DNA of 64,000 nt from Parachryseolinea silvisoli (GTDB lineage: Bacteria; Bacteroidota; Bacteroidia; Cytophagales; Cyclobacteriaceae). A model generated the notes under the pieces. It worked only from the letters and a program-made list of their open reading frames with translations. It did not search any database and was not told where the DNA came from. Position numbers and translations under genes: made by a program. The stretch lies in assembly GCF_021190955.1 (NCBI RefSeq), contig NZ_JAIOAO010000002.1, positions 1,116,001-1,180,000 of the forward strand. The letters are read 5' to 3'. Position 1 is the first letter of the stretch, and each line of letters begins with the position of its first letter. Positions 33,825 to 41,614 of the stretch are shown here, in pieces.

Positions 33825-34517
33825 ATGAAAATATATAAATACTTTATTCTCGCCCTCGTTGTCATCCTGATCGACCAGGCTTCTAAAGTGCTCGTGCATC
33901 ATCACATGGATTTGCACGAAGAGATCACCATCCTCGGTGGCGAGCGTTTTGGCTTTAAGCTGCATTACTTATTGAACCCGGGTATGGCATTCGGTATACG
34001 CTGGAACAATGAATTCGGCAAGCTGGCGCTGACGGTGTTTCGTATCCTGGCCATGGGGGGCATAGCGTATTATTTGTGGAAGATGGCGCAACGACATGCC
34101 CATACCGGTTTTCTATGGTGTATGGCATTGATCCTGGGCGGGGCCGTAGGCAATGTTATTGACAGCACCTTTTACGGTGTGTGGTTTAATAACCATCCGG
34201 TCGATTCGCCTACACCGTGGTTTCACGGGCAGGTAATCGACATGCTGTTCTTCCCCTTATTTGATTTGACGTGGCCGAAGTGGGTGCCCGTCGTCGGCGG
34301 AGAGTATTTCTTATTCTTTAGTCCGGTATTTAATATCGCCGATTCCTCCATTTTTGTCGGTGTAGTTGTCATCCTGATCTTCCAGCGCCGTTTCTTTGGC
34401 GAGCACATCAGCGACACTGTACCGCCGGAATTGCATACAACACACACCGATACGCAGGAGCCTTCCTCGGGAGAAACGATTGAAAAGCCTGCAGACTCCA
34501 CATCTTCTTCGCGTTAA
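33825..34517 (+). CDS. lspA: Lipoprotein signal peptidase (signal peptidase II)
   Basis: Inner-membrane aspartic protease that cleaves lipoprotein signal peptides. 230 residues from the ATG at 33825 (MKIYKYFILAL); a TTG nine bases upstream is less likely. Catalytic aspartates are in 'GNVIDSTFYG' and 'FNIADSSIFVG'; 'IDQASKVLV' and 'LLNPGMAFGI' are the other conserved segments. Four membrane helices. Longer than the common 165 residues because of an insert between the two catalytic motifs (about 112-160) and a Thr/Ser/Glu-rich tail (about 205-230). The many lipoproteins in the window depend on it. ileS-lspA pairing is also common elsewhere. Confidence 0.95.
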   Translation: MKIYKYFILALVVILIDQASKVLVHHHMDLHEEITILGGERFGFKLHYLLNPGMAFGIRWNNEFGKLALTVFRILAMGGIAYYLWKMAQRHAHTGFLWCMALILGGAVGNVIDSTFYGVWFNNHPVDSPTPWFHGQVIDMLFFPLFDLTWPKWVPVVGGEYFLFFSPVFNIADSSIFVGVVVILIFQRRFFGEHISDTVPPELHTTHTDTQEPSSGETIEKPADSTSSSR

Positions 34518-34541
34518 CAGTAACGCAGACACCTCTACCGA

Positions 34542-34562
34542 GCCTGTAGATTTACTACAGGC
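34542..34562 (+). terminator. Possible weak terminator after lspA
   Basis: GCCTGTAG (34542-34549) pairs with CTACAGGC (34555-34562) around ATTTA. No T-run follows, so termination is doubtful; a smaller hairpin (GCGTTA/TAACGC, 34511-34526) spans the lspA stop. Confidence 0.3.
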
Positions 34563-34708
34563 CCTGCATACCGTCGATCATTAATTTTGTTGATCGATGC
34601 TACTGCTCGTTAGCCAAGTTCATTATTATTATTACTTTTAAGGCTGATAAGTATTTATCGGATAACGTATAGTTAATTATCCCCTAACCTTAAACCTATA
34701 ACACTATA

Positions 34709-36220
34709 ATGAGTTTGTTTATTAAGAAGCCGCTGGAGCAGCTGCTTTCACAGGCCGACGAAGGAGAGAAAGGATTGAAGCGAACGTTGGGCGCTGGAAA
34801 TCTTGTTGCGTTGGGTATTGGCGCCATTATCGGCGCGGGTCTTTTTGTGCGTACAGCGGCAGCTGCCGGCCAGGCGGCTGGTCCGGCCGTTACTCTTTCG
34901 TTTATCGTTGCCGCGGTGGGTTGTGCCTTTGCGGGATTGTGCTACGCCGAGTTTGCCTCGATGATCCCGGTTGCCGGGAGCGCCTATGCCTATAGTTATG
35001 TGACGATGGGCGAGCTTACCGCCTGGATCATTGGATGGGCCCTGATCATGGAATATGCCCTGGGCGCGGCTACTGTTAGTATCGCCTGGAGTGAATATCT
35101 CAATAAACTGTTGGGTGGAGGCATACCGTATGAATGGTGTCACTCGCCTTTTGAAAGTTATACCGACTCGGCCGGAGTGTTACATCAGGGTCTCGTCAAT
35201 TTTCCGGCCCTTATCATTCTGGTGGCGCTGACCATGCTGCTGATCAAAGGCACACAAGAGTCTGCTGTATTCAACGCCATTATTGTATTTGTTAAGGTTG
35301 CGATCGTATTGCTGTTCATCGCTATCGGATGGCAATTCATCAATCCTGCAAACCATACGCCTTACCTGATTCCAGAAGGTACACCCCCCGTGGTGGACCA
35401 GGCTGGTAAAGTTATTGCCGACTACTCCGGTGTATTTAAGCACGGCTGGGGCGGTGTACTGGGCGGTGCTGCCATTGTATTCTTTGCGTTCATTGGTTTT
35501 GATGCGGTGTCTACTGCTGCTCAAGAGGCAAAGAATCCGAAACGCGACATGCCGATCGGTATTCTCGGCTCGCTTCTGGTATGTACGATCCTCTATATAT
35601 TGTTTGGTCACGTATTGACGGGTGTGGCGAACTGGCAGGACTTTGTCGATCCGGAGAAAGGCCGTGAAGCGTCTGTCGCCTATGCCATTAGTACCTATAT
35701 GGCCGGTTATGGCTGGTTGGCTACTGCCGTGACGGTCGCCATCCTGGCGGGTTTCTCGTCGGTTATTCTCGTGATGTTGATGGGTCAGAGCCGGGTATTT
35801 TATACCATGAGCAAAGATGGTCTCATTCCTCCCATCTTCAGCGACCTGCATCCTAAATTCAAAACTCCTTATAAGGCCAACTGGATTCTTTTTGTGTTCG
35901 TTGGTTTGTTTTCAGGGTTTGTCCCTGGGCATGTGGCCGGTGACCTGACCAGCTTCGGTACGTTGTTTGCGTTTGTACTGGTGAGCATTGGCGTATGGAT
36001 TCTGCGGTTTAAATCGCCTAACGCCGAGCGGCCGTTTAGATCGCCGCTGTCAAATCCTTACTTTCCCCTGGTGCCGATCCTGGGCGCACTCATCTGCCTG
36101 GGCATGATCGTGGCGCTGGACCGCCAGACGCTGACCGTAGCGTTTGGGTGGATGATTGTCGGGTTGGTGGTATATTTTGGCTATAGCAAACACCATAGCA
36201 AGCTGCGGCAAAAGAAATAG
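34709..36220 (+). CDS. APC-family amino acid permease
   Basis: 503 residues with twelve or so membrane helices. Near the N-terminus 'LGAGNLVALGIGAIIGAGLFV' carries the family's substrate-binding G-x-G-like helix break; 'FFAFIGFDAVSTAAQEAKNPKRDMP' (about 255-279) is the consensus amphipathic loop of the cationic amino-acid/YfnA-like group. Moves amino acids across the inner membrane, probably with protons. Upstream 34518-34708 is AT-rich with a weak TACTTTTA (34633-34640). Followed by a perfect bidirectional terminator. Confidence 0.9.
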   Translation: MSLFIKKPLEQLLSQADEGEKGLKRTLGAGNLVALGIGAIIGAGLFVRTAAAAGQAAGPAVTLSFIVAAVGCAFAGLCYAEFASMIPVAGSAYAYSYVTMGELTAWIIGWALIMEYALGAATVSIAWSEYLNKLLGGGIPYEWCHSPFESYTDSAGVLHQGLVNFPALIILVALTMLLIKGTQESAVFNAIIVFVKVAIVLLFIAIGWQFINPANHTPYLIPEGTPPVVDQAGKVIADYSGVFKHGWGGVLGGAAIVFFAFIGFDAVSTAAQEAKNPKRDMPIGILGSLLVCTILYILFGHVLTGVANWQDFVDPEKGREASVAYAISTYMAGYGWLATAVTVAILAGFSSVILVMLMGQSRVFYTMSKDGLIPPIFSDLHPKFKTPYKANWILFVFVGLFSGFVPGHVAGDLTSFGTLFAFVLVSIGVWILRFKSPNAERPFRSPLSNPYFPLVPILGALICLGMIVALDRQTLTVAFGWMIVGLVVYFGYSKHHSKLRQKK

Positions 36221-36245
36221 GCTGGTGCGCTGGCACAGCAATAAA

Positions 36246-36286
36246 AGCAATAAAAAAGGCTCCTTGTGGGAGCCTTTTTTATTGCT
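36246..36286. terminator. Bidirectional terminator between permease and ndk
   Basis: A perfect 18-base stem (36246-36263 with 36269-36286) around a 5-base loop; the arms contain AAAAAAGGCTCC and GGAGCCTTTTTT, so each strand ends in a T-run. Serves the convergent permease and ndk genes. Confidence 0.92.
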
Positions 36287-36301
36287 GTGTATTTTCTACG
36301 A

Positions 36302-36721
36302 TTAGAATTGCTCGAATGCCGAGAAGAAAAAGTTTCCTTCGTTGGCTGCATTTTCGTCGCTGTCAGAGCCGTGGATGGCGTTCGCCTCGATAGACTTGGC
36401 AAAGTCGGCACGGATGGTGCCGGGAGCTGCTTTCTTCGGGTCGGTTGCGCCGATCAGTTTGCGGAAATCTTCTACGGCGTTGTCTTTCTCGAGGATCATC
36501 GGCACGATGGTGCCAGAGGACATATACGCGCAAAGCTCGTTGTAGAAAGAGCGTTCTTTGTGGATGGCATAGAACTGGCCAGCCAACGCAGCAGAAAGTT
36601 GAGTTTTCTTCAGTGCGATGATCTTAAAGCCTGCTTCTTCGATCCGTTTAATGATCGCTCCGGTATTGCCCGCACTGACGGCATCGGGCTTCAGCATTGT
36701 GAAAGTTCTGTTTGTAGCCAT
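36302..36721 (-). CDS. ndk: Nucleoside diphosphate kinase
   Basis: Transfers phosphate among NTPs and NDPs. 139 residues, the usual size. N-terminal '[11 protein letters not shown]' (5-15), phosphohistidine in '[14 protein letters not shown]' (His about 117) and '[18 protein letters not shown]'-type segment (about 92-108). Homotetramer or hexamer in the cytoplasm. Has its own promoter (-7 box 36798-36805) and a perfect terminator. Confidence 0.97.
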   Translation of the reverse strand: MATNRTFTMLKPDAVSAGNTGAIIKRIEEAGFKIIALKKTQLSAALAGQFYAIHKERSFYNELCAYMSSGTIVPMILEKDNAVEDFRKLIGATDPKKAAPGTIRADFAKSIEANAIHGSDSDENAANEGNFFFSAFEQF

Positions 36722-36797
36722 TTTTTGTTATTGTTATTTCGTTTGGTTTATGGATCGCGGCCGGAGAATGTTTTAAACGGCGTCCGGCAAGCGGCGG

Positions 36798-36805
36798 CAA
36801 AAATA
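36798..36805 (-). promoter_or_regulatory. -7 box of ndk
   Basis: Minus-strand TATTTTTG, perfect TAnnTTTG. Predicted leader of about 70 bases to the ATG at 36721. Confidence 0.5.
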
Positions 36806-36872
36806 GAAAAAAAGGTGGTCTGTGCACTGTTAAAAAAAATACTCATTTTTGCGCCTTGCTATAACCCTGACC

Positions 36873-37892
36873 ATGCAAAACATCCAGGCCTTTAAGGATT
36901 ATATGGATCAGCCACGGAAAGTGGTTATTCTCACGCATTTTAAGCCCGATGCCGACGCGCTTGGCTCGTCGTTGGGGTTGGCCGGCTATCTGAAGAAAAA
37001 AGGCCACGCCGTGCAGGTGATCACGCCCAGTGATTATCCCGATTTTATTGCCTGGATGCCGGGAAACAGCGAGGTGCTTGTTTTCCAAAAGGACCGGCCG
37101 CAGAAGGCGCGCCAGGTGGTGGAGGCCGCCGATATTATCTTCTGCCTCGATTTCTCCAGCCTCAACCGCATTCACGACCTGGGCGAAATGGTGAAAATTT
37201 CGACGGCCCGCAAGGTGCTGATCGATCACCACCTCGAGCCCGAAAAGTTTGCCGACTTTGAGCAGTGGGACGAAACCGCGGCATCAACTGCCGAACTGGT
37301 GTATCAGCTGATCGAGCAACTGGGGGACAAATCGCTGATTGATGCCAATATTGCGAGCTGCCTATACGCAGGCATTATGACCGATACCGGGGGATTTCGC
37401 CATCCCAACACCACGCATAAAGTATTTCAGATCGCGGGCGAGCTGGTGGGCCTGGGGGCGGAACCGGCCAAGGTCTCGAAGCAGATTTACGATACCAACT
37501 CGCTGGAGCGCCTCCGGCTGATGGGCTATGTGCTAAGTGAAAAGCTGCAGGTACTGCCCGAATACAGAACGGCCTACATGGCCCTGTCGGCCGAAGACCT
37601 GAAGAAATTCGCTTCGCAGACGGGCGACACGGAGGGACTGGTGAATTATGGCTTGTCGATTAAAGGCGTGCGCCTTTCCGTGATGATCTCGGACCGGCGG
37701 GATAATATTAAACTGTCGTTCCGGTCGCTCGGGAGTTTTTCCGTAAACGACCTGGCGCGTAAACATTTTGAAGGGGGAGGTCACCGCAATGCCGCCGGCG
37801 GCCAGACCAATCTGACACTGGACCAGACGTTGCAGAAATTCCTGGACCTGTTGCCCACCTACAAAGACGAGCTCACGGCCGATGAGCCCTAA
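36873..37892 (+). CDS. nrnA: DHH-family bifunctional oligoribonuclease/PAP phosphatase
   Basis: Degrades short RNA oligomers and hydrolyses 3'-phosphoadenosine 5'-phosphate. 339 residues from the ATG at 36873 (MQNIQAFKDYM). DHH-domain motifs: 'HFKPDADALGSSLGL' (about 27-41), 'CLDFSSLNR', 'DHHLEPEKF' (about 114-122), 'GIMTDTGGFRH'; DHHA1 domain with 'GGGHRNAAGG' (about 299-308). The NrnA assignment rests on layout. A CATTTTTG at 36844-36851 may be its -7 box with one mismatch. Followed by two FKBP lipoprotein genes. Confidence 0.9.
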   Translation: MQNIQAFKDYMDQPRKVVILTHFKPDADALGSSLGLAGYLKKKGHAVQVITPSDYPDFIAWMPGNSEVLVFQKDRPQKARQVVEAADIIFCLDFSSLNRIHDLGEMVKISTARKVLIDHHLEPEKFADFEQWDETAASTAELVYQLIEQLGDKSLIDANIASCLYAGIMTDTGGFRHPNTTHKVFQIAGELVGLGAEPAKVSKQIYDTNSLERLRLMGYVLSEKLQVLPEYRTAYMALSAEDLKKFASQTGDTEGLVNYGLSIKGVRLSVMISDRRDNIKLSFRSLGSFSVNDLARKHFEGGGHRNAAGGQTNLTLDQTLQKFLDLLPTYKDELTADEP

Positions 37893-37940
37893 AAAAGTGT
37901 TACCTAATTCCAACTTTATAATCTAAATACTTGTCTAATC

Positions 37941-38843
37941 ATGAAGATGACCAAACTCGCGAACGTGCTGATGGGATTGCTGTTACTCGGTGTAGCCGCA
38001 TGCAAAAACGCCGAAACAAAAGAAACTCCCAATGGCTTTAAGTACCAGGTAGTAGAAGCTGGTGACGGCATTGTGCCGAAGCAAGACCAGTTGCTGGTAT
38101 TTGAATACATCATGAAAGATTCCAAAGATTCCGTTTGGATCGATACCTATGAAAATGGCTTTCCCGGCGTGATCCGCATTCAGGACACTTCGGCGCTGAA
38201 GACCGAAATCGGCATGATGCAAATGTTCCGCCAGCTGTCGGACAATGACAGTATCACGATCAGCAAGCCTGCCAAAGAATTCTTCAAGGACGTGCTGGGC
38301 CGCCCCCTCACGCCGGAAGTTGACTCGACCGTCACCATTACGTGCAACCTGCGCGTGATTGAAATTCTCGACATGCAGAAGTTCAACGAATTCCAGGCCA
38401 AGTTGTACGAGAAGCGCAAAGGCAAGCAAAAAAGCAAAGACGAAAGCGCGATTGACAAATACATCGCCGAGAAAAAGGTCGCCGATGTGAAGACCGACAC
38501 CAGCGGTATTCGCTACGTAATCCACAACAACGCCGGTGGCAAGAAACCCACCGCCGCTAGCTGCGTGGAAGTGAAATACGAAGGTAAATTCCTGAAAGAC
38601 GAGCGTATTTTCGACAAGAATGAAAAGATCGCCTTCTCCCTGGGCCAGGTTATTCCGGGTTGGAGAATCAGCATTCCGATGCTGGGCATTGGCGATTCGG
38701 CAACATTCTACATCCCCTCTGCGCTTGCCTACGGACCACAAGGCTACCCGGGCGCTATTCCGCCGGACGCCATTTTGATTTTTGACGTGACGCTGCTGGG
38801 TGTAGGCGATACCTACGACCAGGAAGCACACGGCTGTAAGTAG
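37941..38843 (+). CDS. FKBP-type peptidyl-prolyl isomerase lipoprotein (first of two)
   Basis: 300 residues with a lipoprotein signal ending 'LLGVAACKN' (lipid Cys about 21). Two FKBP-like regions: an N-terminal one (about 30-145) with weak matches, and a C-terminal one (about 185-292) with 'SCVEVKYEGKFL', 'FSLGQVIPGWRISIPMLGIGDSATFYIPSALAYG' split across about 234-267 and 'ILIFDVTLLGV'. The C-terminal domain keeps the Tyr/Trp/Tyr substrate pocket pattern. Likely an envelope folding factor. The next gene, 19 bases on, is a second such protein. Confidence 0.88.
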   Translation: MKMTKLANVLMGLLLLGVAACKNAETKETPNGFKYQVVEAGDGIVPKQDQLLVFEYIMKDSKDSVWIDTYENGFPGVIRIQDTSALKTEIGMMQMFRQLSDNDSITISKPAKEFFKDVLGRPLTPEVDSTVTITCNLRVIEILDMQKFNEFQAKLYEKRKGKQKSKDESAIDKYIAEKKVADVKTDTSGIRYVIHNNAGGKKPTAASCVEVKYEGKFLKDERIFDKNEKIAFSLGQVIPGWRISIPMLGIGDSATFYIPSALAYGPQGYPGAIPPDAILIFDVTLLGVGDTYDQEAHGCK

Positions 38844-38862
38844 AAAAACATCCATACCCATC

Positions 38863-39807
38863 ATGAAGAGAAGTGTTCATAGATTTTTCGGAATTGCCCT
38901 GGTAGCCGCGGCGCTGCTTGGCGTGAGTAGCTGCCTGGATTCACCGGACGACATTGTCGACCCGAATATTCAGTTGCAAAAGGATATCGCGACCATCGAC
39001 AATTACATGTTGACAGAAGGTGTATTCGGCTATCGCGAGGACGAGTATACCAAGATCCGTTTCGTTATCAAGAAACTGGGAACCAAGCTGCCGGCACGCA
39101 CTACGGCGACAAAGATTTCGGCTGACTACAAGGTCTTCTCGATTCCTCCGGGAACCACACCGTATGACCAGGGAAACATCACCAGCACGCAGTTGGGTAC
39201 GTTGATCTCGGGTTGGCAAACCATGGCGATGAAACTTCCTGTGGGTACAATCGCGGATCTTTACATTCCTTCTCTATGGGCATATGGCACAGGGGGCAAA
39301 GGCGAGATTCCTGGCAACATGCCGCTGCTGTTCGAAGATTTTGAAATACTCAACGCCGAAATCACCAGCGCAGAGCAAAACCAGTTTAAGTCAGACACCA
39401 CCGCTATTCGCACATACCTGGAAGGGAAAGATTACACGGATGTAGTCTACGACACCACGGGTATTGCGTACCGGGTCACGACGCAAGGCGGCGGTTCCCA
39501 ACCGAGCTGGTTCAGCAAGGTAACGTTCAAGGCGCAGTACAAGCTGCTCACAGACGATACCCGCGCGGTGACCGATGTACTGGAACTGAAGCCGCAGGAA
39601 AACGTAACGGATAGCCGCCCCGTCGATTATATCCAGGGTCTCATGATCGGGTTGCAACAGCTGCGCGAAGGCTCGAAAGCCACGTTCTACATTCCGTCGG
39701 GATTGGGCTTTGGCGTGCAGGGTGCCTCTAACAATGCTGGTACGACCGTCATTCCCGCGAATTCCAACATTATTGTCGACATCGAAGTGATTGCCGTTAG
39801 TCAATGA
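38863..39807 (+). CDS. FKBP-type peptidyl-prolyl isomerase lipoprotein (second of two)
   Basis: 314 residues; signal peptide ends 'LLGVSSCLDS' (lipid Cys about 26). Two FKBP-like regions again: about 60-165 ('LISGWQTMAMKLPVGTIADLYIPSLWAYG' spans the pocket) and about 190-312 ('IQGLMIGLQQLREGSKATFYIPSGLGFG'). Both keep the 'A-x-x-Y-I-P-S' signature. It differs clearly from the upstream protein, so this is not a recent duplication. The stop overlaps the rdgB start by four bases (39804-39807). Periplasmic or outer-membrane protein folding is the expected role. Confidence 0.85.
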   Translation: MKRSVHRFFGIALVAAALLGVSSCLDSPDDIVDPNIQLQKDIATIDNYMLTEGVFGYREDEYTKIRFVIKKLGTKLPARTTATKISADYKVFSIPPGTTPYDQGNITSTQLGTLISGWQTMAMKLPVGTIADLYIPSLWAYGTGGKGEIPGNMPLLFEDFEILNAEITSAEQNQFKSDTTAIRTYLEGKDYTDVVYDTTGIAYRVTTQGGGSQPSWFSKVTFKAQYKLLTDDTRAVTDVLELKPQENVTDSRPVDYIQGLMIGLQQLREGSKATFYIPSGLGFGVQGASNNAGTTVIPANSNIIVDIEVIAVSQ

Positions 39808-40385
39808 TTAAACTTTGTTTTGCCTCCAATAACAAACACAAGCTTGAGGAAATCAGCCAGGTGGTGGGAGGTTACGTTGATCTGTTAAGTCTGAACGATA
39901 TTAAATGCTTTGAAGAGTTGCCCGAAACCCGTGATACGATGGAGGGCAACTCTTTACAAAAAGCAGTCTACGTGCTCGATCATTATCACGTTCCTTGTTT
40001 TGCCGACGATTCGGGCCTGGAGGTGGAAGCCTTAAAAGGCGCCCCCGGCGTATACTCAGCGCGTTATGCGGGCGACCACCGCAGCAACGAGGACAACATC
40101 GACCTGTTACTCAAAAATCTGTACGGTGACACCAACCGGCGGGCGCGCTTCCGCTCCGTCATTACGTTGGTAGGCCTGGAGGAAAAGCCGGTATACTTTG
40201 AAGGCATTATACCGGGCACCATCATTGCCGCGCGGCGCGGTACGGGAGGCTTTGGCTACGACCCGATTTTTGTTCCCGAGGGTCACAATCGTACCTTTGC
40301 AGAAATGAGCCTGGAAGAGAAGAATGCCATGAGCCATCGCGCCATTGCGGTGCGCAAGCTGGCTGACTATCTCAAGGAGAGATAA
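39804..40385 (+). CDS. rdgB: Non-canonical purine NTP pyrophosphatase (RdgB/HAM1)
   Basis: Removes dITP, XTP and similar bases from the nucleotide pool. 193 residues; 'CFASNNKHKLEEI' (4-16), 'ETRDTMEGNSLQKA', 'CFADDSGLEVEAL' (about 66-78), 'GYDPIFVPEGHNRTFAEM' and 'MSHRAIAVRKL' (about 176-186) are all present. ATGA overlap with the FKBP gene suggests coupled translation; udk follows 16 bases after. Confidence 0.95.
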   Translation: MIKLCFASNNKHKLEEISQVVGGYVDLLSLNDIKCFEELPETRDTMEGNSLQKAVYVLDHYHVPCFADDSGLEVEALKGAPGVYSARYAGDHRSNEDNIDLLLKNLYGDTNRRARFRSVITLVGLEEKPVYFEGIIPGTIIAARRGTGGFGYDPIFVPEGHNRTFAEMSLEEKNAMSHRAIAVRKLADYLKER

Positions 40386-40401
40386 CCGCACGGGAGCTAC
40401 C

Positions 40402-41031
40402 ATGAAACCTGTTTACACCATCGGCATTACCGGCGGCAGTGGCTCCGGTAAAACGCACTTCATAAAACAGCTGGCCGGCCGGTTTCAGCCGAACGAGATT
40501 TGCCTCATTTCGCAAGATCATTATTACAAACCCATTCATTTGCAGGTGCGTGACTCCGAAGGCATCGAAAATTTCGACCTGCCGGAGGCCATCGACCGGG
40601 AAGCCTTTCACCAGGACTTGCTGAAGCTTAAGCGCGGCGAGACATTGCTGAAACAGGAATATACGTTTAACAATGTCGATGCAAATCCCGGTATACTGAC
40701 GTTTACTCCGGCGCCCCTCCTGATCATCGAGGGGCTGTTTGTGCAATATTTTCCGGAGATTGAACAAGAGCTCGACCTGAAGCTTTTTATAGAAGCCAAA
40801 GACCACCTGAAGCTCAGCCGCCGCATTCGCCGCGACAGCGAAGAGCGGGGCTATCCGCTGGACGATGTGCTGTATCGCTACCAGCACCACGTCATGCCGA
40901 TTTACGAAGCTTATATCAAGCCGCTGCAGCACAAAGCCGATCTGGTCATTCCCAACAATCACCATTTTGAGCGCGCCCTCGACCTGCTCACGCTGGCGCT
41001 GAAGCACCGCATTTCGCAAATGGAATCGTAG
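40402..41031 (+). CDS. udk: Uridine kinase
   Basis: Phosphorylates uridine and cytidine (pyrimidine salvage). 209 residues from the ATG at 40402 (MKPVYTIGITG). P-loop 'GITGGSGSGKTHF' (about 8-20), 'SQDHYYKPIHLQ' and 'NFDLPEAIDREAFHQDL' match the family; 'RRIRRDSEERGYPLDDVLYRYQHHVMP' spans the lid. Upstream 19 codons of the open frame overlap the rdgB end and are not part of it. Confidence 0.93.
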   Translation: MKPVYTIGITGGSGSGKTHFIKQLAGRFQPNEICLISQDHYYKPIHLQVRDSEGIENFDLPEAIDREAFHQDLLKLKRGETLLKQEYTFNNVDANPGILTFTPAPLLIIEGLFVQYFPEIEQELDLKLFIEAKDHLKLSRRIRRDSEERGYPLDDVLYRYQHHVMPIYEAYIKPLQHKADLVIPNNHHFERALDLLTLALKHRISQMES

Positions 41032-41050
41032 ATCCAGCGATCAAAAATGC

Positions 41051-41085
41051 AGGCCAGGCAGGCCCGCCTACCGGCAGGCAGGCCT
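41051..41085. repeat. GC-rich palindromic intergenic repeat unit
   Basis: The stretch is made of AGGC/GCCT words: AGGCCAGGCAGGCC near the left, GCCTACCGGCAGGC in the centre, GGCAGGCAGGCCT at the right. The centre is nearly palindromic. Similar AGGCAGGC/GCCTGCC elements occur between genes in many Bacteroidota genomes as dispersed REP-like units (from memory, not searched). It sits 20 bases past the udk stop and could fold into a hairpin that ends or protects that mRNA. Confidence 0.5.
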
Positions 41086-41120
41086 AAAAACGCTGTTTTC
41101 AGGCTTCCTCAAACGAAATC

Positions 41121-41150
41121 TTGCACATTGCCGCCAAATGTCTACTTTTG
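41121..41150 (+). promoter_or_regulatory. Full Bacteroidota promoter, TTG-N19-TACTTTTG
   Basis: TTG at 41121-41123, exactly 19 bases, then TACTTTTG at 41143-41150. This is the one place in the window with both the -33 and -7 elements at the textbook spacing. Predicted leader about 10 bases to the ATG at 41167. Confidence 0.75.
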
Positions 41151-41166
41151 TACCCCTTGTATAGAC

Positions 41167-41517
41167 ATGGCAGGAAGAGCTGACATACGATTTGGAACCT
41201 TGGCGGCGGGCGTTTTAACGGCCGTGATCGTCATTGTTTCGCAGCTTTTTTACTTTCAGACGGCTGCCCATCATCCCAAAAAAGAAGTAAAGACCGAGCA
41301 GCAGGATTCGTCTACGCCCGACGGTACTTACATCACGCTGCCGTCGAGTACCTTGCCTTCATCCTCCCACGTCGTTTTTCAGCAACAGGTTTTCTGCCTT
41401 TTCACTGTACTGGTGAAAACGGTAGAGACATCCGCACCTGATCGCAGCGTTTCGCCGACACCCAGCCGGTTTTTTAGAACGCTCTTCAGGACCATCATTT
41501 CTCCGAACGCACCCTAA
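41167..41517 (+). CDS. Small single-pass membrane protein, function unknown
   Basis: 116 residues from the ATG at 41167 (MAGRADIRFGTLAAG); 40 upstream in-frame codons run through the repeat and promoter and are rejected. One membrane helix at about 10-31, a charged Lys/Glu stretch (about 36-46), then a Ser/Thr/Pro-rich part with short hydrophobic segments. One helix near the N-terminus suggests an exported or anchored protein. It has the best promoter in the window and lies 97 bases before secDF. Not recognised; could be a lineage-specific envelope protein. Confidence 0.6.
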   Translation: MAGRADIRFGTLAAGVLTAVIVIVSQLFYFQTAAHHPKKEVKTEQQDSSTPDGTYITLPSSTLPSSSHVVFQQQVFCLFTVLVKTVETSAPDRSVSPTPSRFFRTLFRTIISPNAP

Positions 41518-41614
41518 GGCTTCAGCTTCCTGGTACTTGCCTGAACTGACCGGTTTGAGCCGGCAGAACTTCAGCTATTCTTTTTCTCCTGTATTTTACT
41601 TTTTACCAAACCAT

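Noticed and set aside
37941-39807. Recent tandem duplication of FKBP genes
   Set aside because: The two lipoproteins share the fold but differ throughout, so the duplication is old or they were recruited separately.
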